Assembly (NCBI GenBank): GCA_030734395.1
Contig: JAUZTG010000029.1
Coordinates: 2,294,001 to 2,358,000 of the forward strand
Source of the DNA: Sarocladium kiliense
Taxonomy: Eukaryota > Ascomycota > Sordariomycetes > Hypocreales > Sarocladiaceae
Length of the DNA: 64,000 nucleotides
Reading direction: 5' to 3'
Both the position numbers and the translations under genes were made by a program. Below, piece by piece: positions 1-11,800 of the stretch; within the stretch, counting starts at the first letter, position 1; each line of letters begins with the position of its first letter. Under the pieces are notes generated by a model. The model worked only from the letters and a program-made list of their open reading frames with translations, had not been told where the DNA came from and made no database searches.

Positions 1-2028
1 TGGCTCTCGAACCTTGTCCGGTTCTGTCGCGTTTCTTCGATGTCTCTGGTGACGAGCCAATCGATCGTGGCGGAAGAAAGGGCATCGAAAGTATTACGAC
101 ACCCGGTAGCCCCTTGGAAGGTCTCGGACATGGCCGAAAGTGTTGATGCGCAGGATTGAAGTGTCGAGATGCATTCGCTGACAGGAGTCTGGTCGCGGAT
201 CTCCTTGGAGTGCCAAAGTCCGTATATGACCCCCAGTCCGGCCAGGAAGAGCTGGTGCACCGACTTCCACAACATCTCGACTCGTCCCTCCCACTGCAGG
301 GTTTTGAGCCCGACAACGACTTTGGTAGAAGCCTCAAAACAGATGAGTGTCTCCTCGGCCGACTGGCGGAAGCTGACCGAGTTCGGGCGGTAGAGCAGCA
401 GAATGGCATTGTGGTAGATAACACTCCAGTACGCGTCGGACGCGAATATCGAGGCCGGGTGCGCTTTGCTTAGTTCTGGAATCGTCGCGTGCCACTCTTG
501 CAGGCGAGGCTGGATCTCCTTTAACCAGGCTGGCCAGTTGGGCCGTGGGTAGGCCAGCTTCACGGCCCAGGTCTCACTGTGGTGTACGTGTTTGATCTCT
601 GATTCGAGCCTGGCCAGTGCGAACAAGTGGTTGTGGGCGCGTTGCGTGTGAATGTCGAACTCACTCGGCTGGTGTGAAAGATGCTGGCGGGATGCCGTCC
701 ATGGGTTAGGAAGCTGGACACGTATGCTTTCATCCACGATACCGAAAGGGCGCCCGAGAGTGATGCACATGAGGCGATCAAAGTGGTACGTGGAATGCCA
801 CAGACGCCTGCGGTCGTCCAGAAGCATGGGGTCCATGTTCAAGCACTGCACATCGGTTTCCCAGTGCAGGCCCGCGTCGATGCAGAGTCGTAAGGCGAAC
901 CCTGTTAAGTGCCAAAGGCTTCCTCGCGTGGGCGACAAAGCAACAAATTGAGCCAGCAAGAGCACGACGCGGAGCGTTTCGAGATCGCCTTTGGAGTATG
1001 TGAGGATGTTCTCGACCCAACCGAGCGCAGATCGGAAACATCCGTCACTCTGGCTCGGGCGGCCTCCTGATGTGTGCGGTACGTCGACAAGAGCGATGGC
1101 GAAGACCATGTACGCCACGAACATATCCAACTGAGGTACCCCGTCTGAGCCCTGGCTTTTGTGAAGTGAGGCGTAGGCATTCTCGATAGCCTTTGCGACT
1201 TGTGAACGCTCCAAGATTGGCAAATGCGGTGTACGATACTGGAAGTAAACATGTACCAAGTGATCCGCGACGTGTCGTGGTGGTAAGGAGGCTTTGTCAG
1301 GGCTGCCAAAGGAGTATTCGGAGAAGGCCCGTTGTTGCCGATGCTCTAACCCGTGAGTTGACGGCAGCTCGTCGAGATGAATAGCCGCCATGACCATCCT
1401 AGCGAAAGAGAGGCCACTGCCTTGTCCGAGGAATCGCTGTGGCTGATGAGGGTCGCCGACGTTCTTGACACTCGTGACCAATTGTACTAGAGGCAAGCTC
1501 CCATCCAAGGAAGCTTGTCCACTCCTAAGGACCGACCCTGTCTCCGATTGACTTTCTGTGGCAATACTCCCGCCAGTGTCGTGGGTTGCTGGAATGTGCC
1601 TTGAGCGCAGATCGTGGACTTCCTGGGTGAGCTTCGCAATCTTCTCTTCCAGTATGGAAACGTAGTCCCGAGGAATCTCGATGGCTATCAGCAAGTTGTA
1701 GTCTCGTCGTTCCTCAGCGCAACACTTACATCGGCCTGCTTGCCGGAATGATACGTCAGACATGGGACGTTCACTCTTTCGCAATTGGAACACTGCGGGA
1801 ATCTTTGGTCGCACTGCCATATTGATCATGTCTTATCAGTTACTTGATGCTGGCCACGGTGATTGCCGCAATACCTTTTGCTTGCGCCGGCGACATCTGT
1901 TGCATCGATAAGCCTCCTATCGCTTATCTGGCCGACGTATGGTCATATGATGTCGGGAGACTGCATGCAACTCACCTCTGACACGCCTGGACCCCAGAGT
2001 CCCTGATTCTTTGTTCGGCTCGCGGCAT
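1..2028 (-). CDS. Zn2Cys6 fungal-specific transcription factor, partial (3' end beyond window)
   Basis: Sequence-specific nuclear regulator of the Gal4 class; about 611 residues lie in the window and the frame is still open at base 1. Exons on the minus strand: 2028-1976, 1896-1875, 1813-1730, then about 1676-1. Splicing builds a perfect binuclear cluster: C16, C19, C26, C33, C36, C43 (Cx2Cx6Cx6Cx2Cx6C), with the basic run RRRKQK between the second and third cysteines. The cluster is spread over three exons, one only 22 nt. A linker (PRDYVSILEEKIAKL) and a Fungal_trans region follow, with the typical stretch DDRRRLWHSTYHFDRLMCI and the downstream LGRPF. The third acceptor is uncertain: GAG at 1677 keeps frame with a GTAAGT donor, while TAG at 1685 would need another donor. 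It is divergent from the MFS permease, 430 bp away, so it may control it (inference). Targets are unknown. Confidence 0.9.
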
Positions 2029-2458
2029 CGTACAAACGGAGACGATAGCATATGATGCTACTGTGAAAGAGGAGATAACTCAGAGTCTAGGGATGTGCCG
2101 ACGGAAAAACCCGATGCTCATAGTTGCATCTATCTAATAACAGGTTCTGAGTGCTCATTGGATGGCTTGGGACATCCCCTCAATCGCGATAGCCGGATGG
2201 CGGCGCCACCAAGGTCAACGGCTTATCGTCGTCGAGTGCTTGTCATTGGAATCGACATGCAAGCACATTGTTACATCCCCGCCCCGGATAACGATGCGAT
2301 CAATTGCTGTGATCATGATCATCAAGGACTGTGTATTTAGACTCGCAGGTCGGACGACTCGGTTCTTGCTGAGAGCTGAGAACACAATTCATTTGTGATT
2401 AACAACGACAACTCGCAGTCTCAAAGCACTGTTCTCCCTCATACAGTTACCATCCAGC
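2029..2458. promoter_or_regulatory. Divergent promoter between regulator and permease
   Basis: No coding signal. Three HGATAR motifs bound by AreA/GATA-type nitrogen regulators are present: CGATAG at 2043, AGATAA at 2073, CGATAG at 2187. Two CGG direct repeats of the kind bound by Zn2Cys6 dimers occur: CGG-N4-CGG at 2194-2203 and CGG-N6-CGG at 2351-2362. Short motifs like these arise by chance, so function is inference. Confidence 0.35.
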
Positions 2459-4077
2459 ATGGAGGGACACAAAGAAGCCATGCCCGACAAGTCAATGTCG
2501 AAAGTCGCCACCAACGAGGATCAGGCCTCCGCAGAGGGCTCCTTTACGGAGATATACATTGACCCCGCGAGAGAAGCGGCCGTGCGGCGCAAGTTCGACA
2601 TCTATGTCGTGCCTGTCTCGGTCATCTATCTTGTCATGGCTACCCTGGATCGTAACAACGTGAGCACTCACCAACGTTCATGGCCAGTTGCATGTTGCTA
2701 AACCTTCGTCAGCTCGGCAATGCTCGAGTCTTTGGCTTCGACGAAGACGTCGGCTTAAAAGACGGCGAGTTTGGCAACATCCAGACCCTCGGCAGCGTCT
2801 GCACCGTCCTCTTCGAAGTCCCGTGGGTTCTGGCCACTCGGAAATGGGGAGCCAAAAACGCAATCGGCACTGCCTTCGTCCTCTGGAGCATCTGCACGCT
2901 CGGAACTGCCTTTGTTCAGAACTACGGCCAGACAGTGGCCTGCCGCATGCTGCTCAACGCCGCCGAAGCAGGTCTCGCTCAATCGTTTGCCTTCCTCTTC
3001 TCGACAATCTACCCGCGCGAACTGGCAGGCAAGCGAATCATGACGACGAACCTTGCCCAGTGTATCTCTGGCGCCTTTGGTGGACTGTTCGCATACGCCG
3101 TTCAGACGATGGGATCACGTCACGGGCTAGCGGCGTGGCGATGGCTCTTCATCGTCGAGTTCGGCCTGACGGTTTTCATCTGCGGCATTGGCTTGTTCTT
3201 CCTCCCGGGCAAGGTCGAGGAAGCCTGGTTCCTCAACGAAGAAGAAAAGGAGACTATGCGCATGAAGAAGGAAAGGGACTACCTCATCAGAGGCGAGGAG
3301 AAGTTCGAGCGCAAGTGGATCAAGATCGCCCTGCTGGACCCCTTCGTCTACCTCCTCGGCATCGCCTTCTTCACTTCCTCAGTGGCAATCAATGGGTTCG
3401 GAGTCTTCCTTCCCACCATCATCTATGGTCTTGGGTAAGTCGTGGCTCCAATACATCATATCCTCTTGTGCTAATCCTCGCAGCTTTGCTTCTCTCAAGG
3501 TCAACTACATGACTATCCCAGTATACGTACTGGGCGCCATCTCCCTTTGCATCCAGGTCTACTATTCCGACAAGCTCAGGAAGCGAGGTGTTTTCATTGT
3601 TGCGTGCTGTGCGCCGGTCGGTGTTGGGTATCTCATGTGCGTGGGGTCCAAAGACCCGAACGTTGGTTACGCTGGCATGTTCGTTCTTGTCACAGGTGAG
3701 TTCTTCGTCTTTTTCATCCAGGAACGCTTCTAACAACTGATCCAGGACTTTACCCCATCTCGACTTTGGCCGTCACCTGGATTACAACGAACCTTGCCCC
3801 CGACACGAAGCGCGCCATTGGCCAGCCTTTTGCATACAGTCTTGCCAATGTGTCGAACCTCGTCTCTGGACAGCTATACCCTACTCGACAGGGTCCGCGA
3901 TACGTCCCCGGCAATGCCATTTCAGCTGGTCTTACATTAGTTGCTGGATTCCTCTACGCTACATGTTGGCTTCTGCTGAGGAAGAGGAATGCCAAGAAGG
4001 CGAAGCTCATCGCTGAAGGCGCTACTACCAACGGCAAGGAAGGCGACCAGAGCCTCGCCTTCACGTATGTCCTCTAG
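2459..4077 (+). CDS. MFS transporter, allantoate permease / anion:cation symporter family (Dal5/Tna1-like)
   Basis: Plasma-membrane proton symporter for a small organic anion. Exons 2459-2659, 2713-3434, 3484-3695 and 3746-4077 give 488 residues, the usual size, with introns of 53, 49 and 50 bp and phases that join cleanly. Family marks: the first membrane segment followed by LDRNNLGNARVFG, joined across intron 1; the central WRWLFIVEFGLTVF segment; and TKRAIGQPFAYSLANVSN before the last helices. About 12 hydrophobic segments are visible with a cytosolic loop rich in E and K (residues about 230-260). Substrate cannot be read from sequence: allantoate, ureidosuccinate, nicotinate and pantothenate carriers share this fold. 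GATA motifs and an adjacent regulator are compatible with nitrogen-source control, but that is inference. Confidence 0.93.
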
Positions 4078-4492
4078 TCGGGTTTATCATCAGTGGTGTT
4101 GGAAGGCAGCGATCGTCAATCGATTCAGGATAAGAGTAATTGACCAATTCGGCATGGGGAAAGATGGGGGCGGGCGTCCACCTTCGCACAGTCTACATTG
4201 AGCAGCCGGCAATCATGATATGAGGTACCCTCATGTACCCAGGAATGTTCCCTTCATGGGTGAGTTCGTGTTCGTGTGTCGCGGGAGGTTGTCTACCAAA
4301 ACGGAGGTCATCTAGCTAATCACTCGGTCCGGAAAGGCCACCGACTTTTCAAGGTGGAGTACGGGTGTGACGAAGCGGTACTTGTTCTAAATGAAAACTA
4401 AACTATATAATTTATAAAAGTTATTAAGAAATAAAAAGTAATTCTTGATATTTATTATAATTAAATAAGAGTAATATTTTTTTTTTAATAAC
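4078..4492. other. Permease 3' flank running into AT-rich DNA
   Basis: Nothing coding. From about 4386 to 4492 composition drops abruptly to nearly pure A+T, with a run of ten T. This stops at the left TA of the transposon and resumes on its right side, so the transposon seems to have landed in DNA that was already AT-rich. Confidence 0.6.
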
Positions 4493-4494
4493 TA

Positions 4495-4519
4495 ACGTGA
4501 ACCACAAGCGAGTGGCGCA
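4495..4519 (+). repeat. Left terminal inverted repeat of the pogo-like element
   Basis: 25 bases, exact reverse complement of 6314-6338. The outer end is ACGTGAACC, and the preceding TA at 4493-4494 is half of the target-site duplication. Confidence 0.93.
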
Positions 4520-4575
4520 TTATTCCAAAGACCACAACCTACCACTGAACTTCAACAATTGCAACCAAAACCAAC

Positions 4576-6231
4576 ATGGAAACGCCTTCAAAAGAACGCT
4601 AATTAATTCTTGCTCTTCATTCAATAAAGAAGGACCCGAAACTCAGTGCTCGAGCCGCTGCAAAGCTCTATAATATCCCTCATCGAACACTTCTTCATCA
4701 ACAGAAGGGTACCCCTTCTCGTCGTGATAGCCCTCCTAACTCTGCGAAATTAACCAAGCTGGAAGAGAAGACGATTGTTGAGTATATTCTTGACCTGGAT
4801 TCGCGATTATATCCTCTACGGATGAGTGCGGTCGAAGCTATGGCCAATCACCTGCTGCAGGATCGAGGTCAGTAACGCGTCGGGATCATCTGGGCGTTAA
4901 ACTTCGTCAAACGGTAACCAGAGCTGCGAACGCGTTTATTTCGCAGATATGACTACCAGAGGGCCTAATGCGAAGATCCAGACGCGATAAACGCATGGTT
5001 CCGCCTTATGCACAACACTATCGCGAAGTACGGCATCCAAGATGCGGACATCTACAACTTTAACGAGACCGGGTTTATGATGGGCGTTATTAACAGCGGA
5101 ATAGTCGTCACATCTTCCGAGAGGCGTTCCAGGGCAAAAATGAGGCAGCCTGGAAATCGAGAATGGGTTACAGTGATCCAAGGCGCCGGTGCGCTGGGGT
5201 TCTGCGTTCTGCCGTTCATCGTGGTTTCAGGCAAATATCACCTCTCCAGCTGGTACAAAGAAAGCCCTCTACCTCCCGACTGGGTCATCGCAACATCCGA
5301 TAACGGCTGGACAACAAATGAAATTGGCCTAGAATGGATCAAGCATTTCAATAAATCCACTAAGTCGCGTACTTCCGGCTCACATCGCCTTCTCATCATC
5401 GATGGGCATGAAAGTCACTGCTCCGTGGCATTCGATCTCTACTGCAAGGAGAATAATATTATCACACTCTGTATGCCTCCTCATTCATCTTATTTACTTT
5501 AGTCTTTGGATATTGGCTGTTTTAGCCCGCTGAAGGCAGCTTACGGTCGGCAAATTAAGAACAATATGAGAGCCGGTACAAGCCACATCAGCAAGGAGGA
5601 TTTCTTCCCGGTGTTTTTCGCGGCTTTTCAAGTAGCAATAACGGAGAAAAACATCCAGGGAGGCTTTAGAGGGGCTGGAATTATGCCTTATAGCCTAGAC
5701 GCTGTTCTTTTAAAGCTAGATGTGAAGTTGAAGACGCCAACGCCCCCAGGGACATCTCATAGGCTCCCTGAACCTTGGACCTCCTGGACGCCTAACAATC
5801 CGATCGAGGCTGATTCACAAACCGACTATATCAGAAAACGAATCTCTCATCATTAGGAGAGCTTCCTAACATTAATTATCCAAGCTGTTGACTAATTTGC
5901 GAAAGGTACACGAGGTATTATGCACTAGCTTGCTCTTCTTAAGTCTGAGGTCAGTCTACTTCGAGCAGAGAATAATACGCTTAGCCGTCGCCGCAGGGCT
6001 AGAAAAACACGTCTCCGACAAGGAGGGAGCATGACCCTAGCTGAGGGTCAAGACACACAGGCTCAGAACGAGGTAAATATACAGATAAAGGAGGAAGGGC
6101 GGCAGAGTCAAGGTCGGAAGCCGAGGGTCGAGATTAACAAACGGCGTTGTGGAGTGTGCGGGAATATAAGATATAATGCAAGAACTTGCCAAGTCGATTT
6201 AATAACTTTTAGAGAAGATAATAGCATTTAG
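4576..6231 (+). pseudogene. Pogo/Fot1-like transposase (CENP-B-type HTH, DDE_1), disrupted by eight stop codons
   Basis: One continuous frame of 552 codons with no indel needed. In order: N-terminal HTH region (LSARAAAKLYNIP), a second HTH/CENP-B part (KLTKLEEKTIVEYILDLDSR), DDE_1 catalytic core, basic region with RARKTRLRQGG, and a degenerate C-terminal zinc knuckle (CGVCG then ARTC). In-frame stops lie at 4600, 4873, 4915, 4966, 5500, 5854, 5893 and 5926; every one is TAA or TAG where glutamine would fit, i.e. CpA to TpA. The first catalytic motif reads YNFNETGF where the family has Asp in place of the second Asn, and the zinc-knuckle His position is Tyr; both are explicable by the same transition. 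The second motif IDGHESH is intact. This is the footprint of RIP; no active protein can be made from this copy. Confidence 0.92.
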
Positions 6232-6296
6232 TTAGACATAATTTAAATGCGTTACAGGTGGTTTTGCTTATAAGATGTTCAGGAGGTTTGTTTACG

Positions 6297-6338
6297 TGCG
6301 CCACTCGCTTGTGTGCGCCACTCGCTTGTGGTTCACGT
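6297..6338 (-). repeat. Right terminal inverted repeat with tandem 17-bp duplication
   Basis: The terminal repeat is 6314-6338. Its inner 17 bases (6314-6330, TGCGCCACTCGCTTGTG) are repeated exactly and immediately inside, at 6297-6313. The left end has a single copy. The extra copy may double a transposase binding site or may be a replication slip. Confidence 0.9.
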
Positions 6339-6340
6339 TA

Positions 6341-8832
6341 CTTATAATTTATATTACTTAATTATCAAGATTTCTATTCAAGCTGATTAATGCCTAGATT
6401 ACCCTAGACAGACAACTTACAACAAATCTTACCAAGTAAGGTCGATCGTTATAATTCAGGGCAATCGCATACAGGGTAGTTGATTAATGTAAATAGAAAT
6501 TGTGTCGAGAACATTGCGCATGCTACTACTATATGAGGTTCACATGGGAGTTGGAGCTTCTCAATAGCCTCAAAACTCATACCTGGTAGATAAGCTTGAA
6601 GCTTACCCTTATTGTGGCTACACTACTCACGACTAAGGTATCTTGGGTTGCCCTCCAACAAGCATACATGACCAGCGCTGATGATGGATCCGGTTCGTGT
6701 ACAATTACTACAATCGAACGGACGTCGTCATGTGTACCAGAGAAGCTAATAGAACAACATCTCACCATACTCCAACCTGGACTTTTCACTCATGAGGCAC
6801 ACACACAACTCTACACTGCATGCTTTGTGTCCTTATCCTCGGCACTTCAGGCCAAGCAACAATGCAAGCACCATGTGTTCGTTTCGTCTTCGCCCCCTCT
6901 TCAAGCATGACACCCTGCTCCCGAGTTTGCCATTCGGCGGTCAAAACCACTCGCCACGGACGAACCCTCGCCCCGGTCGGCACGTTTCAGGATGTCTGCG
7001 TGCAGGCTCGTGTGGGGAACAACCTGAACGCCTGTCTTGTGACGAACGTGCCAAAGTTTGGTACGAGGGTATGTAAGCGCACAGATGTTGTGATCGTGAT
7101 CAGGGAAGATATTTGTTGGGTTAATGGCAAGAGACTGTTTGTTCAAAGGGAACAAGCAAAGCTACGGCGTATGATCGGAGGAGCCAGCCGAGAAAAAGCA
7201 AAGGGAGTGCCGTGATGATACTGTGGAGTCATGACGAGGAATGGAAACGCATGAAGGAACACATAACGGGTCTATCGACTCTATTGACGGAGCTCTGCAT
7301 TGCCATGGCCTTGGTGGTACGGACTTTGTTGCGAGATGTGACGCAAGGTGGTGTAGCCAAATGCAGGGAGACAGAAAGACAGCCAGGCGCTGAATGTTGT
7401 CTCGTTGGGCCTTGAATGAAGATCTAATCAAGGATGGTAGGTGGATGACTGCTCCTGGCACTTCGCTTGAAGAAGCAAGGGGCATGCTGCGAGGTCCAAG
7501 TGCAAATGAGACAGCGAATCAAAGCCTCCAGCGAGGCGCAATGACTTGGGTGACAGACAGACACGATGAAAAACAGCGGGTCAGCCAGGGGATTCAGGGT
7601 CCAGGGCAGAGACTGAGATCATTGAGATGAGCTCACCGACTTTACGATCAGGGCGTCGTTGCTTTTTTCTTCGATCAGCCCGCTGATGATCCCTTTACTT
7701 CTTCTGATCCAAGACTCGCAATGATTTGCTACTTCGTCCGAGACCTCTGTCCGTCATGGCAATTCTCGCGAGAGATACGGCATATCAGCCAGCCTTGGGA
7801 CAATCATTAGGCGGTGGTGGTGCCATTGGCGGCTGGGTGCAGCATCCTCGAGCCTCTCAGGGGTCGATATTGACCCTCCATCAGCATCTGTTGCTCGATG
7901 CTGCATATTGACGGCTCGCTGCGTGTGTCCGTTTGTGCATGTGCATGTGTTTCAGGTTTCGGAGGCGACTCTTTCAACATGCATGTGTCCCTGTGCCACG
8001 GGGGGATTCACGGGATGCAATGGTCAGCAAAAGCAGTACAAGGACAGAGAGAGGCGTTGGTTGCATTGCTGGCCCTGCGCATCACCTCATCAGAAGAGAC
8101 AGTCAGAGAATTAGACGAACAAAGCAAAGTGACTCTGAACCAGAAAGCCAGCCAGCCTTGCCCAGGCTTCAGCTCAGGCCTCTTCCTCCTCTGAACCCCT
8201 GTTAGACATGGGTTCCCCCATCTGCCGTGGAGACCCTGGGCTTCAGACTTGAAAAGTGAGAGATGAACGCGATCAGAGAGAGCGCAGCTCACAATCACAT
8301 TCGAGAGATCCTAAGACATTGTAATATCACCAAGACGCAGTCTCCTCTCTCGGTTTCTTTTTCCTCCTGAATCCATCATCATCATCACCGCCGTCTTCTT
8401 CACCTGCATTACCCCATCTTCCTGCAGCTTTCACCCACACTACTGCTGCACGGTTTCAGGCACCACGACACGCCGCCGACGCGCCACCGCTGCCCCTAAG
8501 AGCAGCTACCGCAGCCACCACCGTCCGCTGGGTACAATCTGTTAGCGTTTTCACAGCTCTACCGCTCCAGAGCATAACTGCCGGTACCGCGCCGGAAAAA
8601 AAAAGGGGCCACCGCCCACTGCAGCCCAAAAAAAGCAACACTTGGGTCGTGAACCTTGGAATTGCTCGACTCGCCCCCGAAACACTCGAGACGATAGTCT
8701 ACCACCAAGGAACTAAACGGCTTAAGATCAATACTACGGTCATTGTGTGGTACGCTACTACGCCTAGGACCTGACTGGGTACTGCACTGTGCATGTTGCT
8801 CCTGGTGTCACTGAAGCACTGGCCGTTCTGCC
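6341..8832. other. 2.5-kb region without a convincing gene
   Basis: The first 80 bases are AT-rich, like the DNA left of the transposon. An ATG-initiated frame at 6820-7215 (131 codons, seven Cys before codon 100) has a weak hydrophobic start and no recognisable domain, so I do not call it a gene. From about 8300 the sequence is CT-rich and resembles the promoter and leader of the Sec7 gene. Confidence 0.5.
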
Positions 8833-11800
8833 ATGCATCACCGTGACCACCACCACAGAGATGCCCCCGGATCCAGAGCAAGATCCAGATCCAAACCTCG
8901 TCGACCCCCTAACATAAACACCACCCTAGCCGCCTCCAGACCAGCAGACTACCCAACTCTTGTCACGCCACCCTCCAGCGTCCTCTACATCTCCGAACAC
9001 GACCATCATCAACAACCTTCCCGCCAACGAAACGCTTCTAGTTACCTTCAGGACCACCTGCACCTAGCCGATGAATCCTTTCTAGAGAATCCAACCCCAG
9101 TCGACAACGACATGGCTGAACACCACTCCCGCGTGCCACAGCGCGATTCGCACGACCTGTCCTACTCTACAAGAAATGTCACCCGTGATTCCCTCGTCAC
9201 GAATATGCTGTTGTCCCTCGACCAGTTCTCCTCGATGGGTGGGCCAGCCGGCGCCAACGGGTTCGCCCCTGACGACTCGTACGACGACGCGCCCCAGCTC
9301 TTTGACACTTCCCGAAGCTGGGCGAACTCTGTCGTGCCAACCCCTAGGCACCATCAGCACTCCTATAGCTCCGATATCGACGCCAATGACGACTCCAGCC
9401 GCATGTCAAGTCAGACTTCGCGTGGCCGCCGAAGCAATAGCTCCTCCAACTTCCACAACACCTACTCGCGTCTCAATAGCGTCCGCGAGTCAGCACATCG
9501 AAGCCAGCCTGCCACACCTCGAGTAGCCAGGCATTCTCGTGGTGGTAAAGAAAGCAAGAGTAGCAGCACCACCAGCGTCGATGCTGCCTACAGCCAATTG
9601 CACCAGCAGCAACGTCTTGCTCGCAGCGCGGGCCGATCAGCGAGCTTTGATCACGGTCCGAACAGCCAATTGGACAGCGTTCCCGTTTCGCCATTCCAGG
9701 TTGAGTTCTCCAATAGCTTTCTTCGCGACGACTACAACGCTGCTCCGACACCGACCATCCCCAGTGGCCCGAGACGTGTTCCCTCAACACCGGTCATGCC
9801 GCCTCCGCCGCCACCCGAGCCGAAACAACCTCAACAGTTTCTGGAGCGGAAACGGAGTCTGAGTCGGTCTCTGAAGAGCGCATCCGGGAGACGAGGTCTC
9901 AGCTCACGGGATGCTGCCGCCGCGCCTGCGCCTGGCCTCATGTCTCCCGATACGGACTCCGCTCCTGCACCACACGTGGGCTACGAGAAGTCCAAGGATG
10001 CGATCCGGAGCGGGACGCAGACTGCCAGTGCTCCAGCACCTAAGGAAAAGCAAGGGTTCTTCCGACGAGTTTTTGGTGGTGGCTCCAAAAATGGGGATGC
10101 GCAGGCCCAGGCCCGCGTTGCTTCCCCTCCTGATCGGTCGGTCGAGTCTGGCGGCAACAACGCCTCAAACAGCTCGGCTCCGCCTTCACGGGATACTTCG
10201 TCATCGCACTCTCACCGCCCTACGTTGCAGAAGAAGCCCTCGTCTTTCTTCAGACGGCGGAAGAAGTCTACTGCTGATCAGGCGCCCCCTCTGCCAACAG
10301 ATGCACCGCCAGTGCCTCCTGTCGCTCCCATCAACCTTCATGTAGAGAAAGGAAAGAACATCGACAAACCCGAGCCCAGCCCCGTCAGCAGTCTGCGAGA
10401 AGTCATGACGCCCTATTTGGACAAGTACCCGCAGCATCAGATGCCGCTGAGGGATATCACGAACACGACACCGGATCGAAATGTTGATTCCAGAGCCGAG
10501 TACAAACGCGAATTCTCGCCCGACTACGAACCGAGCCCGAACGCAAGAATAAGAACCGTACATTCGGACTCGGACCACGAGCATTCTAGTAGTGCCCATG
10601 ATACGCCAACGCGCCCTCCGCCGGCAAGGCCTAGCCAGTCGCAGACAAGGAATGATTCGTTCCTGAACCTCGATGGTGGCAGTGATGGCGATGAAGATGC
10701 TATTCGCGGCCCCCAGAAGAAGGCGGGCTCCGAGGGTCTCACCAACTCCGCGACGGAGGAAACTCTGCGGCCGAAGAAAGGCGCCTTCGCTGTGTATCAG
10801 ACTGACTCGGAAGAGGATACCGGACGATCCAGACTTGCCCTTCCAATCGAAGGTGCCAGGGCGGTCAGCCCTGCCTCCGCATCCTCTCGTGCCGATTCCA
10901 AGTCTGGTGCCAGCGCGCCACCTAGCGTTCACATTGAGGCACCAGCTGAGCCCAGCCCCAAGATGCCGAGTCCGAAGGTTCTCGGGACGCTGGAGAACAT
11001 GAAGTCGAAGCCTCTGGATGAGCCGAATTTCGTCATTGGCGAACCCACAGAGGATGACCGGCAGAAAGCGCAGAAGATCTTTGATGGCAACGAAGACTTC
11101 ATCTCCAAGGAGAAGGCAGCTGCTTGGATGGGCGAGGAGGGACCTGTCCGTCAGCGCACCCTGCAGGCTTATATGGAGCTTTATGATTTCAAGCGCCAAA
11201 GTATCGTAACTGCTCTGCGCCAGGTTTGCGGGCGTCTTGTTTTCCGAGCAGAGACTCAGCAGGTCGATCGCATTCTGGTGGCATTCTCGAAGCGGTGGTG
11301 CGACTGCAATCCCAATCACGGCTTCAAGGCTACAGGTAAGCTCGATCCAACCTTCTGCAACCGGCAGACGCTAAAGATTCACAGATGTCATTCACATGAT
11401 TTGCTATTCCATCATGCTTCTGAACACCGATCTGCACATTGCCGACATTGAGCAGAAGATGACTCGCAGCCAGTTTATCAAGAACACCATGACCACTATT
11501 AGCCAAGCAGTTCGGGAGGTCGCACCAGACGCATTTTCTCGTCCGACGATCTTGCCAGAGAAGGGTAGCGGCCTGGGCGTGGAAGCTCCCGCCGAACCGG
11601 AGACGAGGTCTTTCAGGCACTCCTTCCGCCCACCTCCACGCACCGACACGCAGAACAGTGCCGCATCGGACCTCACCAACGATTGCGGCCCTCTTGTCAA
11701 GGCACCATTCGAGGGATCTTTCCGAGCTTGGGAAGAGCAAGTCGAAAACGTTCTTAAAGGAACATATGCCTCTATTCGCGATGAGAGGTTGCCATTGTAC

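Larger units (their letters stand above)
4495..6338 (+). mobile_element. Fot1/pogo-type (Tc1/mariner superfamily) DNA transposon, complete but inactivated
   Basis: The 1844-bp element is bounded by perfect 25-bp terminal inverted repeats (4495-4519 and 6314-6338, beginning ACGTGAACC) and flanked on both sides by TA (4493-4494, 6339-6340), the target duplication of this superfamily. It encodes one pogo-like transposase frame, 4576-6231, now broken by stop codons. Size and layout match fungal Fot1-like elements of about 1.9 kb. Confidence 0.93.

Noticed and set aside
10201..11319. 372-codon frame antisense to the Sec7 gene
   Set aside because: Shadow of the third-position GC bias of the true exon; no domain.
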